A stretch of 64,000 nucleotides of DNA from Candidatus Rifleibacterium amylolyticum (GCA_009917695.1 JAACJG010000017.1:1-64000), one strand, 5' to 3'; positions 1 through 9,231 are shown, numbered from the stretch's first letter. Numbers and translations: made by a program. The notes: generated from the letters alone by a model not told the origin.

Positions 1-2376
1 AACGGCAAACAGATCGAAAAACCCGGCGAATCAGTTGAATGGAGCGACGACGGTCTTAAAGCCGTTGTAGACCCGATTGAATGGTTTTCTGCCACTGCCC
101 CGAATGGCTGCGCAATCGTCAACCATGACGAAGACAATCTCACAGCCAATGTTAACTTTGCCGACGCAGGTGCAGCGACAGTATTGGCAACAATCACGGT
201 TCGCCTGACCGATGGTGAAGAATATTTCCGGCGCCGTCATAAAGGCTTCGAAGATGAATTCGAAGAACCAATATTTTCCTTCCCTGCCGTCAGAGCCGAC
301 TTATGGGCGATGAAGCAAGAATGGGCATCTTTTAGCGGAAAATTCCCGAATAAAGCAATTATGGGCACTCAAAGGCTTTTTCATCTTGAAAATGGAATGG
401 TTAAAATAAACAGTGAACCATATACTTGGCTAACAGACGGAATTTTCGAAAAAGCATTTGAAATTGCGCCAGCATTATCAGGAGCTGCTCTGTTAAAAGC
501 CAATAGAATCGCTGTGGAGTGGTTTGCTCCTGAGAATCAGACTTCTTCAGATTTTTCTTTCAAACCTCAATTCCTTTTGGATAAAAAAACAGAGATCACT
601 CTGAAAGCCTCTATTGATTTTGGTTCTGGTAATAATTTAAAGCCTGGCGAAAAAAAATATGAGGTAAGTATTTCGCCATTGTCAGATGTTATAGAGTCGG
701 CAGTTAAGGCCATACCAATCTCTGTAACCATCAATCAACCATCTGCTGTGGGCTTATTTTTTGGCCCTGAAGGTAGTGCTCTGACTACACAAGATGAGTT
801 GCTGGCCTGGGGCGGTGAATATCAGGTCAAATTGGGTAACGTAACCTGGCTGGTTGGTAGCGGTGGTCTTCCAGGGGTTGTAATTTCGCCAACCGAAGCC
901 AATTTTTCTTTTGTGCGTGAGCATCCGGGCGAATATACGGTCTATGCCCGCCCTGCTTTTGAGGTAAAAGCAGTAGACGAAGATGTGGGACCAACCAGAA
1001 TCCAACTGGAAGCAAATCCTTCAAAAATCTATGTCAGCGCCAGTGTTGTCAGCTGGTATCTGGATCCAGAAAGAGCTGATCATCTTGACATGCTATACTA
1101 TCTCAGACCGGATATCTCGCCTAATCCAGTATGGTATTACACAAACAAGCATAGAATCTGGTGGAATGTGGGAGTAAAAGCCAGCATACCATTTGTTGTT
1201 GGCTGTAGTTCTTATGTACACTTGATACCAGAGCTTGCTGAAGTAAAACGACCAGATATAACAAGATTGAAATACCAATGGCTGACCACCGATAACAGCC
1301 CCATTGGCAATGAGGGAGTAGTCGACTGCGCCGACGGTGCAGATGTGCCAACACCTGAAAAAATAGGCAAATACCATCTTCGCCTTGAAGCAGAGGGCTG
1401 TGATGAAATTGTTATTCATACCGAGGTTTATGTGGTACAGCAGATTACCGCCGATACCTATAAAGAAAATTTCTTTATTGATTGTGTGAGGAATTCAGTA
1501 ACTGCTCTTTCTGGTTTCGATAAAAATACTGACGGCAAAACTCTGATAGACAAATTCTATTATTGGTGGTGGCATTCAAAAAACCAGGAAACTGGAAATC
1601 ATTTGGAATACGGCGCTCAGGCATGGAGTGTAAAGGATGTTATACTTCGGAAAGGTGGTATGTGCGGCGGTTTAGGAAATTATTTTTACAAATGTCTGAA
1701 ATGTCATGGTTTTGCCGGGTTAAATAGAATTGGATTTGATCTGCTTACAAAGAATTACCCAGTTCCAGATTCAGATGACAAATCTTGGGACCCTGTTACA
1801 ACAGAGTATTGGGGCGCTGTTATTTATACGGATCCTGGTTTGAAGAATGAGACAATGCCGGATAACAAATACACTAGATGGCCAAGTGAAACAAGCACTG
1901 GCACATATCACTTATCTTATGCGAACAGATACACCGGTGCAGATGAAATTCCTCCTGTCGACATACAGAAAGTCGTGATAGATCGCCAACTGAATGTTGA
2001 AGTAAATACAGCAGATCGATTTTATATGTTTTTTGCTCCAGATGATGGTCATGCTTTGGTTTTTTATACCGATTCATTGGCCCAAACATGGCTTTACGAC
2101 CCATCTTTTGGCAGAGGAGCATATGGTGCGATAAAGGTTGATTTTCCTGATTTAGAAAAAGATGCAGTTCTAAAAAGCCTGGGGGTTAGCATAAATACCG
2201 GGCTTTGGTCTTATTTGGAAAAATCAATTGGTTATTTAAGAGGTTTTACCTATTTCAAGGATAATAATATCTACAAAGGAATTTCTGTTTTTGATATCCC
2301 TTTCAACAGAGTTAATTACTTGAAGGTTAGGTTTCAGAAGTATGTTGATAATTCTTTTTCCGCTGGGGGGGAGTAA
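1..2376 (+). CDS. Large exported Ig-like protein with C-terminal transglutaminase-like domain (5' end outside window)
   Basis: The reading frame is open from base 1, so the gene starts upstream and at least 791 residues are visible. The first ~240 residues are related to residues ~905-1140 of the protein encoded at 3268-8127 (shared landmarks NG.QIEKPG, A.LATITV.L and PAVRADLWA). The middle is beta-rich, Ig-like in character. The C-terminal third shows a papain/transglutaminase-type triad: Cys555 in GGMCGGLGNYFYKCLK, His684 in DDGHALVFY and Asp700 in WLYDPSFG, numbering from base 1. The order, spacing and flanking residues fit the transglutaminase-core fold, so a surface peptidase or cross-linking or amide-hydrolysing role is possible. 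Substrate is unknown. The stop overlaps the next start by one base (TAATG), implying coupled translation. The 3' part is visibly more AT-rich than the 5' part. The fold call is motif-based only. Confidence 0.75.
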   Translation, partial: NGKQIEKPGESVEWSDDGLKAVVDPIEWFSATAPNGCAIVNHDEDNLTANVNFADAGAATVLATITVRLTDGEEYFRRRHKGFEDEFEEPIFSFPAVRADLWAMKQEWASFSGKFPNKAIMGTQRLFHLENGMVKINSEPYTWLTDGIFEKAFEIAPALSGAALLKANRIAVEWFAPENQTSSDFSFKPQFLLDKKTEITLKASIDFGSGNNLKPGEKKYEVSISPLSDVIESAVKAIPISVTINQPSAVGLFFGPEGSALTTQDELLAWGGEYQVKLGNVTWLVGSGGLPGVVISPTEANFSFVREHPGEYTVYARPAFEVKAVDEDVGPTRIQLEANPSKIYVSASVVSWYLDPERADHLDMLYYLRPDISPNPVWYYTNKHRIWWNVGVKASIPFVVGCSSYVHLIPELAEVKRPDITRLKYQWLTTDNSPIGNEGVVDCADGADVPTPEKIGKYHLRLEAEGCDEIVIHTEVYVVQQITADTYKENFFIDCVRNSVTALSGFDKNTDGKTLIDKFYYWWWHSKNQETGNHLEYGAQAWSVKDVILRKGGMCGGLGNYFYKCLKCHGFAGLNRIGFDLLTKNYPVPDSDDKSWDPVTTEYWGAVIYTDPGLKNETMPDNKYTRWPSETSTGTYHLSYANRYTGADEIPPVDIQKVVIDRQLNVEVNTADRFYMFFAPDDGHALVFYTDSLAQTWLYDPSFGRGAYGAIKVDFPDLEKDAVLKSLGVSINTGLWSYLEKSIGYLRGFTYFKDNNIYKGISVFDIPFNRVNYLKVRFQKYVDNSFSAGGE

Positions 2377-3167
2377 TGAAACATATACATTTCATTTTAA
2401 CGTTTACTATTTTCATTTTTATGATTTCGCAAGTTCGTGCAGATGACTTCGTTGACATCACTTTGCATTGGCTGCAAGCTGTTGGCAATAACGAAAATAT
2501 CAGCGAGCCAATATTTGGAGATCGGGTGTATTCGGCCGAAGAGGGGAGATACATAGCCAAGCTTTGTTCTTCTCACAGGTTTTCTGAAAACAGCTTTACA
2601 AGCTTTCTTAAAGAAACTGAATTCGTTGAAAAATATTGGCATATTGCTATTGGCGTAGAATCAGACGAGGATACTTCTATGTTATTGAAGCAGCACCCTC
2701 CTGTTATTGACACGAAAAAATTGCCGAAGGATTTAATCGCAAAAGTAATAGCTCGGAGAACTCCTTTGTTGAACAATTTTGTATTTGATAAAACGAAATT
2801 TGAAAATGATATTTTTGATCCAAAATATTTTGGCTTCGCAAGTAGCAAAGGCCCTATTTCGTATCTTGATTTTGTCTGGCAACGGCTGATAATAATGATG
2901 TGTCTTTCGAAAGACATGAGGTTTGAAGAGGATATTAATAATCTTATTAGTTACTTAGTAACTCCAAATCCAAATGCGAAAATGTGGCTTGAGAAAGATA
3001 AAGAGTTACACGCTAGACTTACATGTGGTGGCGGCATTTCTCGTGTAAAGAATATTTGTATCGGCTATTTAAACCTTTTCAGAAAGCAGCAAGGCAAGCC
3101 TAGACTGAATACGGGGGATGAAAGTACGTGGGTTGATTTTGAATGGTCGAAATATCGTGTGAAATAG
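2376..3167 (+). CDS. Exported protein of unknown function
   Basis: Encodes 263 residues. Residues 1-22 form a clear signal peptide (MKHIHF, a hydrophobic core rich in Phe and Ile, then QVRA|DD), so the mature protein should be periplasmic or surface located. The start codon overlaps the stop of the preceding large surface protein by one base. The two are therefore almost certainly co-translated and may act together, for example as a partner or chaperone of the transglutaminase-like protein; that is inference. I recognise no domain. The mature part is mixed alpha/beta with several aromatic residues and two cysteines near residues 167 and 220. The gene is AT-rich compared with housekeeping genes in the window, which may indicate transfer. 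Confidence 0.8.
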   Translation: MKHIHFILTFTIFIFMISQVRADDFVDITLHWLQAVGNNENISEPIFGDRVYSAEEGRYIAKLCSSHRFSENSFTSFLKETEFVEKYWHIAIGVESDEDTSMLLKQHPPVIDTKKLPKDLIAKVIARRTPLLNNFVFDKTKFENDIFDPKYFGFASSKGPISYLDFVWQRLIIMMCLSKDMRFEEDINNLISYLVTPNPNAKMWLEKDKELHARLTCGGGISRVKNICIGYLNLFRKQQGKPRLNTGDESTWVDFEWSKYRVK

Positions 3168-3207
3168 AATGTAAAATTAGCTCCCCCAAAAAGCCCAGAA
3201 AACAAAT

Positions 3208-3236
3208 TTATCACAAACGGCCGGCAGTGTTATGAT
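3208..3236 (+). promoter_or_regulatory. Probable sigma-70 promoter for the 1619-residue surface protein
   Basis: TTATCA (3208-3213), a 17-base spacer and TATGAT (3231-3236) lie 32 bases before the ATG at 3268. Four of six bases match the consensus in the -35 box and five of six in the -10 box. Confidence 0.5.
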
Positions 3237-3267
3237 GTTCAGGTAATAAACTAAAGAGAATAAGAGA

Positions 3268-6200
3268 ATGAAGTCATCAAACTTGAGAGCCCATGCTGTT
3301 TTTCTGACCATTCTGCTGGTGTTTTGTTATTTTGTCGGGCAATCAGCAGCAACTGACATAAACAATCTCCCTGAGTCCGTTATTGAGCTGTTGTCCGGTA
3401 AAACCACAGATTTTACCGGCGCAGCAACCCAAATTCCAGAACATCAGCTTCCATCAGCTCTTGCCGCTGCCAAACCACTCAAATTCCGCGCCCTGCACGG
3501 TGAAATCAGCCTCAGCAGTAACGAAGCCGAGTCTTTTGAAACGATTCTTCTCGACCGAATGTCTACAGCCCGGCAGGTTGCTTTCTCTCAAACCAAAACC
3601 TGCCGCAAAAAAATCGAACAGCACAAAATCATGTTCGATGGCCAAAAGCTGCTTGTGCCAGCGCATTTCGTTGCAGATACAAATCTTGCAGTCATCGGTT
3701 ACCAGCCAAAAGGCGAAACTGGCTGTCTGTTTCCAAATTTCAACATCGAGGTTTTTTCACAAAGCGCGCTGATTGAAGTAACTTTGGCTATAAACGGCCA
3801 GACCGTTGACGCTCAAAACTTTCTGATAAAGCAGAATTTAAACACTTTTGAACTCTACTATCGAACTCCAGCGGTTCTCGAAAGCCTTTTTACAATCGGC
3901 ACTCACACCGCAGAAATCAGCATTACCAACAAAGACGGCGAAAAGGCAAAAAAGGAATGGATTTTCACTGTCGGCATTGAGTCTTTCAACCCCGAACCGA
4001 TTCCAGAAGATGCGCAACTGGTCAGCGAAGTTGCTGTGTCTGTCACCAGACTTATCAACAGCGAAGGGCTGTATCAAAATGTCAGGGTAATCGTCTATGA
4101 AGACGGCAGCGGCATCAGGCATGAAGAATACGTAATTGATACTGCGAACGGTAGCATCAAAGTCAGAAATTTAAAGTATCTCAGAAAAATTCTGACAGCC
4201 AGAAGGGATGCTGCTGAATTACAGGTGTTTCCCAGATCCAGCTATGCATTTCCCGGCAATCCGCTCCATTTTTCCTATACATATTCCGGCGAAGGCAGCG
4301 TGGTTAAATCAAGATACTCGTTGAATGGCCAGTTTGGCTCGTGGTTGCCTGGTGCAACCTATGACGTAATTCTAGCAACAAAGCCCATAGAGGTATACTT
4401 TGAGGCAGAGGTAAAAAAACCAGACCCGGAGCATGAAAACGAAACAATTACATATTTTTACACGGCAGGGCATGGCGTCGCACCTATTATTCCGGCGTTT
4501 TCTTTCGATAACCCGCACAGCTACATTTTTACAAGAGAAAATCAAGCATCACTGCCGCTCAAGCGTTCTCTTGGCGCAGTCGGCTTTTCAGGCAAGTTTG
4601 ACAATGGCAATGAAATTGAGATTACAGAAGCAACTGGTGTTGGCGTTTTAAAGATTGTGGAATTTCGCGCCGAAATAGTTGTTTCCAGTGGCTCAGTAGA
4701 ATTAAAAGACAAGGCTGCATCTCAGACCGAAATTCTGTTTTCAACCCCCGGTTACATCGAGATAACACAGTATGCGAAACTTACTTATCTGTATGGTGAT
4801 GAATCATATTCTCAGAGTTTTAAAGATGAAAAATCATCTTTAAATGCACTGTTCAACGTTCATGCGACCGCAGAATTCTTAAAATACCCGCAGAAAGGCT
4901 TGATCTCGGCAACAGATATTCTGATTCCACTCAAGCTTTTGAGCTTACAGATCAACGGTGAAAAGAGAATCCTTAAAAGCATCGAAGATGTTGAAAAACC
5001 ATGGATTTTGCTCAAATCAGAACATTATCCCAAAATGGAACCCATTACCCTGAAGCACCTTAGTTTCGACATTAAAGACCCCGCAAACAAAACCCATTTC
5101 GGCTTCGTTGATTTTGGCTATCGCGTATATGTTGCCACTACAGATGAAATTCAAGCGTTAAAACCTGAATTCGTGCCGAGTCTCAACTATACCCAACTGA
5201 AGTTTGATTCGCTTCCTGAATTTTCAATTTTCCCCAGAGAATCAAAACTAATCGAGGTCTCAGTTGACCCGCCAGGCCCACAGAAGCTGTATGAGGGCGA
5301 TACCAGCCCCTTTAAAGCGGAGATAATTCCCGTTGATGGCATGGGCTCAGGCGTTTTCAACGAAAAAGGCAACAGTCTTGAGATACTCGATTTTTATAAA
5401 CCAGTAGAGATTGATCATTTTCAATGGCTCGAACTCCCGCTCATGGATGAAAAAGCTAAAATATCCTTCAAAGAGACAGAGTTTAATCATATCTTCGATC
5501 CCTGGTGGGGCCCCGGCAAGTATGAGCTGACAGTCGATGCATTGGTTGATTTTGAAACGGAGTATGGCTCGACATTTTATCTGCAGGCCTCGAACAAGGT
5601 AGAAGTGGAAGTGTTGCCTGGCCTGGCAATTCTTTCTCCTATCAGCGATATTGCTTATCCTTTGGGGGCCGCTTTGAAGGTTACTACCAGTGTAGACGAC
5701 GATCTGGAAAAATGGAAAAATATCCGTTGGTCGCTTAACGGCAAAGCATTTACACCTAGCACACAAGAAGCTCCATTTTACATAACCCCGGATCATGCCG
5801 GAAAATGGTCTCTGGTAGCCAGTCTGACAATTGAAGCAGATGACCGTCGAAAACAAGTCGATCTGGCAAGTGAAGTGAAATTTTTTGTGCAACCGATAAA
5901 TTATGAGTTATCGCCAGCAAAGCAGGTTTATCCGCTGGCCGATGCTTCCGAACTTGCACTGGATCTCATAGTTAAGATCAATGGCAATCAGATCGAGAAG
6001 CCTGGCGATCTTGTGCCGTGGCAGGAAGACATTCTGCTTGCCACTGTCGATAAAGTTGACTGGTCGCTGATTCAGAAAGAACAGGGCTGTGCTTATTTTA
6101 ACGCAGAAAGCGACAAGTTCAAAACTCAGGTCGATTTCAGCAGACGCGGTGCAGCAACTGCCCTGGCAACAATTACAGTAAAGTTGATCGGCGCCGAAAA

Positions 6201-8127
6201 GGTGTTTAATCGACATAATCCGCAGTTTAAAAACAGATACGAAGAGCCGGTATTTGAGCTGCCGGCAGTCAGGGCAGACCTGTGGGCCGTTGTAGCCGGC
6301 CCGATGCAAAACATTACCGGCAGATTTCCCCAAACTGCTATAGCCGCAGCTTATCGCACTTATGAGCTGGCGTCTTTTACCTTCGAACTGGCCTGCATAG
6401 ATGAAAAAAAGTATGCATTTAACAAAGATACTGGTTTGCAGACTGTCTCTCTCGAAACAGCCTTAGGTGTCGATACTATTGAAGCTTCGAATATAAGCTT
6501 TCAATGGAAAGCTGAGTCCGCCGCTTCATCTATTCACCAAGAGCAGGAGCTCCCCACAAGGTTTGTAATTAAACCGGCAGCGCCTTGCGCATACACTGTA
6601 AATCTCGAAGTATTTCTGAATTTTCCCGGCAGCAATCCGATAAAGCTTGGCGAAGCAAAGACCACAGCAGAAGCTGTGTCATTGTATTCTTTGATCGAAA
6701 CCAGTGTTGAACCATCCAGCTTCACCATGACTCTCGGCGAAACCAGAACGTTGAAATATCTTGTCAGAAGCCTGGAAACACCCCCACCACCACCTGCAGC
6801 AAAGACTTTGCACGCCGATTCTACCGATAAATCGTTTCTTTACCTGATGAACGAAAACTTTATCCTTACTATTGATAAAGTCGAGTGGTCTTATGATTAC
6901 GCAGATTCAGACCCGCAAGTACCTGCGAAAAAATCCGTATTAGGAAGTTCATATGACTTTCACCCTCTTGCTCCAGGAACTGTTAATGGAACTGCAAAAG
7001 GCAATTTACATATTACCGAAATGTACAAAAATCAACTGGAAAATAAAGTTGCCAACTCTTCCAAGTCGATAGATTGGTTCACATATATTCAAAATTTGTA
7101 TATGGAAATCCTTATCAATAATACACCTGTAGGAGAATCAGAGTATTATCTTGGGCAAAAAATTACTCTCAGTTATAGGTTAAAAAGCAGGAACAAGGAC
7201 TATGTTCAACTAGAAAATCCATTATGGAAGATTTCGGGGGCAAAAGTAAAAGAGCACGACATCTTTCTTGGTGATGGCTTACCTTCTGAACTTTCAGATG
7301 ACGAATTGGCTAGTGAAAACGTTACTCTGTTCTTATATTGCACAGACAAAGAAAATTTCACAAAGCAAATCGCTCTTGAAGGCCGTCTTTCAGATAAAAC
7401 CATATCTGCAACTGCCAGTATTGAAATCAAGCACCCAATATGGAGTGATCCTTCACCGCCAGAGATACCACAGCCAGTATTAAATCATTATACTGATGGC
7501 CCTTACAAGGTCTTTTATCTTGGTTACGAAGAATGGAACGAAGAATATCCGGTTTTTGAGCCCACTATTGCAAACAACACACGGATTGGTTATCTGATAG
7601 CAGGATTACACCTGATGAAAAATAATCATTGGCGGAAAGTAATTGTTAATGGCAGTGAAACAGAAGAAATTGCGCAGACTTACCCATCTGAAGAAATGTG
7701 GCTGGACAATAAATTTCCATTTTTATCTTTAAAAGCAATATCCGCTTCAGAAACGAAAAAACTGACTTCGATATTTCAGGACCCACCCAAAGTAGATCTT
7801 GATGAAGCATTTCCCAGAATCGTTTCAGAAGTTAGGGCAGATGCAGAATATCTGTTTTTTCTTATGGTAAAACCATCAGCATCTAATATTCCTGCAGAGA
7901 ACTCTATCTGGACTCCGATCAAGGCATTCAAATGGAAATGGACGGGACATGCCGTAAAAGATGAAGAAGGGAAATGGAAAGAAAAGCCAAATTCCATCCT
8001 TTCACAAGGGTTTCAGGCAATCCACTACGATAAAATCGTCAGTTGGAAAAAAACGGCGCTACACCCGTTGAATGAAGATCAATCTGACGAAAATCATATT
8101 ATCATTAAATGGGAGGCAAAGCCATGA
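3268..8127 (+). CDS. Giant exported Ig-like repeat protein
   Basis: Encodes 1619 residues. A signal peptide spans about residues 1-29 (hydrophobic core followed by GQSAA|TD). The rest reads as a chain of beta-sandwich, Ig/cadherin-like units with alternating hydrophobic strands, repeated proline/glycine turns and few cysteines. No catalytic motif was found. Residues ~905-1140 are paralogous to the start of the truncated gene at 1-2376. A short proline run near 6780-6792 may be a linker. After about base 6830 the DNA becomes much more AT-rich and the protein no longer resembles its paralogue. The start has an AG-rich ribosome-binding region (AAAGAGAATAAGAG) just before the ATG. A role as adhesin, cell-envelope scaffold or matrix protein is inferred from size and composition only. 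It ends in an ATGA overlap with the next gene. Confidence 0.8.
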   Translation: MKSSNLRAHAVFLTILLVFCYFVGQSAATDINNLPESVIELLSGKTTDFTGAATQIPEHQLPSALAAAKPLKFRALHGEISLSSNEAESFETILLDRMSTARQVAFSQTKTCRKKIEQHKIMFDGQKLLVPAHFVADTNLAVIGYQPKGETGCLFPNFNIEVFSQSALIEVTLAINGQTVDAQNFLIKQNLNTFELYYRTPAVLESLFTIGTHTAEISITNKDGEKAKKEWIFTVGIESFNPEPIPEDAQLVSEVAVSVTRLINSEGLYQNVRVIVYEDGSGIRHEEYVIDTANGSIKVRNLKYLRKILTARRDAAELQVFPRSSYAFPGNPLHFSYTYSGEGSVVKSRYSLNGQFGSWLPGATYDVILATKPIEVYFEAEVKKPDPEHENETITYFYTAGHGVAPIIPAFSFDNPHSYIFTRENQASLPLKRSLGAVGFSGKFDNGNEIEITEATGVGVLKIVEFRAEIVVSSGSVELKDKAASQTEILFSTPGYIEITQYAKLTYLYGDESYSQSFKDEKSSLNALFNVHATAEFLKYPQKGLISATDILIPLKLLSLQINGEKRILKSIEDVEKPWILLKSEHYPKMEPITLKHLSFDIKDPANKTHFGFVDFGYRVYVATTDEIQALKPEFVPSLNYTQLKFDSLPEFSIFPRESKLIEVSVDPPGPQKLYEGDTSPFKAEIIPVDGMGSGVFNEKGNSLEILDFYKPVEIDHFQWLELPLMDEKAKISFKETEFNHIFDPWWGPGKYELTVDALVDFETEYGSTFYLQASNKVEVEVLPGLAILSPISDIAYPLGAALKVTTSVDDDLEKWKNIRWSLNGKAFTPSTQEAPFYITPDHAGKWSLVASLTIEADDRRKQVDLASEVKFFVQPINYELSPAKQVYPLADASELALDLIVKINGNQIEKPGDLVPWQEDILLATVDKVDWSLIQKEQGCAYFNAESDKFKTQVDFSRRGAATALATITVKLIGAEKVFNRHNPQFKNRYEEPVFELPAVRADLWAVVAGPMQNITGRFPQTAIAAAYRTYELASFTFELACIDEKKYAFNKDTGLQTVSLETALGVDTIEASNISFQWKAESAASSIHQEQELPTRFVIKPAAPCAYTVNLEVFLNFPGSNPIKLGEAKTTAEAVSLYSLIETSVEPSSFTMTLGETRTLKYLVRSLETPPPPPAAKTLHADSTDKSFLYLMNENFILTIDKVEWSYDYADSDPQVPAKKSVLGSSYDFHPLAPGTVNGTAKGNLHITEMYKNQLENKVANSSKSIDWFTYIQNLYMEILINNTPVGESEYYLGQKITLSYRLKSRNKDYVQLENPLWKISGAKVKEHDIFLGDGLPSELSDDELASENVTLFLYCTDKENFTKQIALEGRLSDKTISATASIEIKHPIWSDPSPPEIPQPVLNHYTDGPYKVFYLGYEEWNEEYPVFEPTIANNTRIGYLIAGLHLMKNNHWRKVIVNGSETEEIAQTYPSEEMWLDNKFPFLSLKAISASETKKLTSIFQDPPKVDLDEAFPRIVSEVRADAEYLFFLMVKPSASNIPAENSIWTPIKAFKWKWTGHAVKDEEGKWKEKPNSILSQGFQAIHYDKIVSWKKTALHPLNEDQSDENHIIIKWEAKP

Positions 8128-8732
8128 GCAAAAAACATCCATTTTTTATCGCTATCTGCGCTTTTACGTTTTTGACCATTCAACTTTTTGCTTCGAATAT
8201 TGACTACAGCATCATTGTAGAACAGCCAGACTTGAGTATAAGAATCTCAAGCGATGAACAATTAAATAAATACTTCAATAGGTTCAGAAGAGGCCCCTTA
8301 ATTATCAGTCTGGTCTATTCAGTTTCAGATGGGTTTCTCGAAGATCGTTACTGGCGAAAAGTTCCCCCGAAAATAAAATATAGTGAAGAAGATCTGGCAA
8401 GTGGAAAACATATGAGAAAGGCTTTAATAACCAGCGGGATAGAGGGTTTGCGAGTAAAAGAAAGAAAAGAATTTGTTTTTTCTCTAAATTTGACAGGAAG
8501 TTATAATCCACAACTCACAAAAAAATACTACGCACTTGCAGCTGTAAGAGATGACAAAAAGCTCTATGTAACTGAAAGTGTTTTTTTTGAATGGCATGGT
8601 TATGTTTCTGAAATTTTAGAAAAATTTCCGCGTATAAATATGTTGCCAAAACAAGTGTTTGAGGCCTTTGAAAAAGAGTTGGCTTTGATTGCAGAAGAAG
8701 AAGAGCTTGAGTTTCTGCAAGACCAGGAGTGA
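8124..8732 (+). CDS. Exported protein of unknown function
   Basis: Encodes 202 residues. I chose the ATG at 8124 rather than an in-frame ATG at 8109. It is preceded by GGGAGG at a good distance, overlaps the upstream stop as ATGA, and gives a cleaner signal peptide (residues 1-24, MSKKHPFF, hydrophobic core, LFAS|N). The mature domain looks like one beta-rich unit of about 110 residues followed by a helical, very acidic tail (EEEELEFLQDQE). No known family recognised. It mirrors the 2376-3167 gene: each giant surface protein in this locus is followed by a small, coupled, exported protein, which suggests that the pairs work together. Confidence 0.75.
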   Translation: MSKKHPFFIAICAFTFLTIQLFASNIDYSIIVEQPDLSIRISSDEQLNKYFNRFRRGPLIISLVYSVSDGFLEDRYWRKVPPKIKYSEEDLASGKHMRKALITSGIEGLRVKERKEFVFSLNLTGSYNPQLTKKYYALAAVRDDKKLYVTESVFFEWHGYVSEILEKFPRINMLPKQVFEAFEKELALIAEEEELEFLQDQE

Positions 8733-8789
8733 ATGAAAATTCGCTGTCCTTTGCAGGACGAATGTCAACCGTCGTAACACTTTTTAAGC

Positions 8790-8954
8790 ATGGAAAACCT
8801 TTTAAAACAAAGACAGAAACAAAACATGGAGGGGTCCTATGACCGGCAACCGTTCCAAGCGAGTGAAGAAACGCGCAAAGGAACTGTTGCCCGGGTAACC
8901 GGCAGTGGCGGCGTGGTTCTGATCAAAGACAATGAATCTATCTCAAAACTATGA
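8790..8954 (+). CDS. Possible 54-residue small ORF or gene remnant ending in the MITE-like element
   Basis: An ATG-initiated frame of 54 codons. The second half reads ..KGTVARVTGSGGVVLIKDNES.., which looks like a genuine compact beta domain rather than random sequence. The last seven codons and the stop lie inside the left terminal repeat of the MITE-like element. The frame may therefore be the 5' remainder of a longer gene cut by insertion. No good ribosome-binding site precedes its ATG. Low confidence as an expressed gene. Confidence 0.25.
   Translation: MENLLKQRQKQNMEGSYDRQPFQASEETRKGTVARVTGSGGVVLIKDNESISKL
8839..8898 (+). CDS. Possible 19-residue basic peptide with strong ribosome-binding site
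   Basis: GGAGGGG (8828-8834) lies four bases before an ATG that opens a 20-codon frame, MTGNRSKRVKKRAKELLPG then stop. The peptide is highly basic. The Shine-Dalgarno match is among the best in the window, yet no annotated gene uses it. It overlaps the 54-codon frame in another phase, so at most one of them is likely to be real. Confidence 0.25.
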   Translation: MTGNRSKRVKKRAKELLPG

Positions 8955-9115
8955 ATAATACTTGTACAATTTTATCGAATCAGATACTCTCTCGTAAAGG
9001 AGAGTATCAATTCAAAAGACTGGCGATTAGTTGGGAAAGAAAATGGTGCTATTAGAGCGGCTTCCTTTTTGCAGGCGTTTGTCTGCTGTGGTTAAAAATT
9101 GTTTTGAGATAGGTT
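8935..9115. mobile_element. MITE-like element, about 181 bp, with imperfect 19-bp terminal inverted repeats
   Basis: The left end at 8935-8953 (GAATCTATCTCAAAACTAT) and the reverse complement of the right end at 9097-9115 (GAACCTATCTCAAAACAAT) agree at 17 of 19 positions, with a perfect 12-base core (8938-8949 and 9101-9112). Inside is a perfect 9-bp hairpin (8983-8991/9000-9008, GATACTCTC stem). There is no transposase, so this would be a non-autonomous element mobilised in trans. The repeat style resembles ends of IS5-type elements, but that is only an impression. I could not define target-site duplications. Confidence 0.55.
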
Positions 9116-9231
9116 CAAGAAAAGAAAAGCCTATTGCTGGCGATTAATAATTATTGTTAGAGATTCACATTGTTATCGGAGATTTTAACCAATTGCACAA
9201 AATTTATAGATTCGGGTCGCGGGAGAGCTAA

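Larger units (their letters stand above)
8733..9231. other. Gene-poor intergenic region with micro-ORF candidates and a MITE-like element
   Basis: These 499 bases hold no conventional gene. Contents in order: a weak hairpin near 8739-8762 (GTCCT/AGGAC stem, no T-run), two overlapping micro-ORF candidates (8790-8954 and 8839-8898), a MITE-like inverted-repeat element (8935-9115), and an AT-rich leader up to the GAF gene. The leader has a -10-like TATAGA at 9205-9210 but no convincing -35 box. Confidence 0.7.

Noticed and set aside
1-8732. Polymorphic toxin-immunity system
   Set aside because: The small partners have signal peptides and the large proteins have beta-rich tails without a toxin motif; kept only as a modular surface system.
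8983-9008. 9-bp GATACTCTC hairpin as a terminator
   Set aside because: No T-run follows, and it lies inside the inverted-repeat element.
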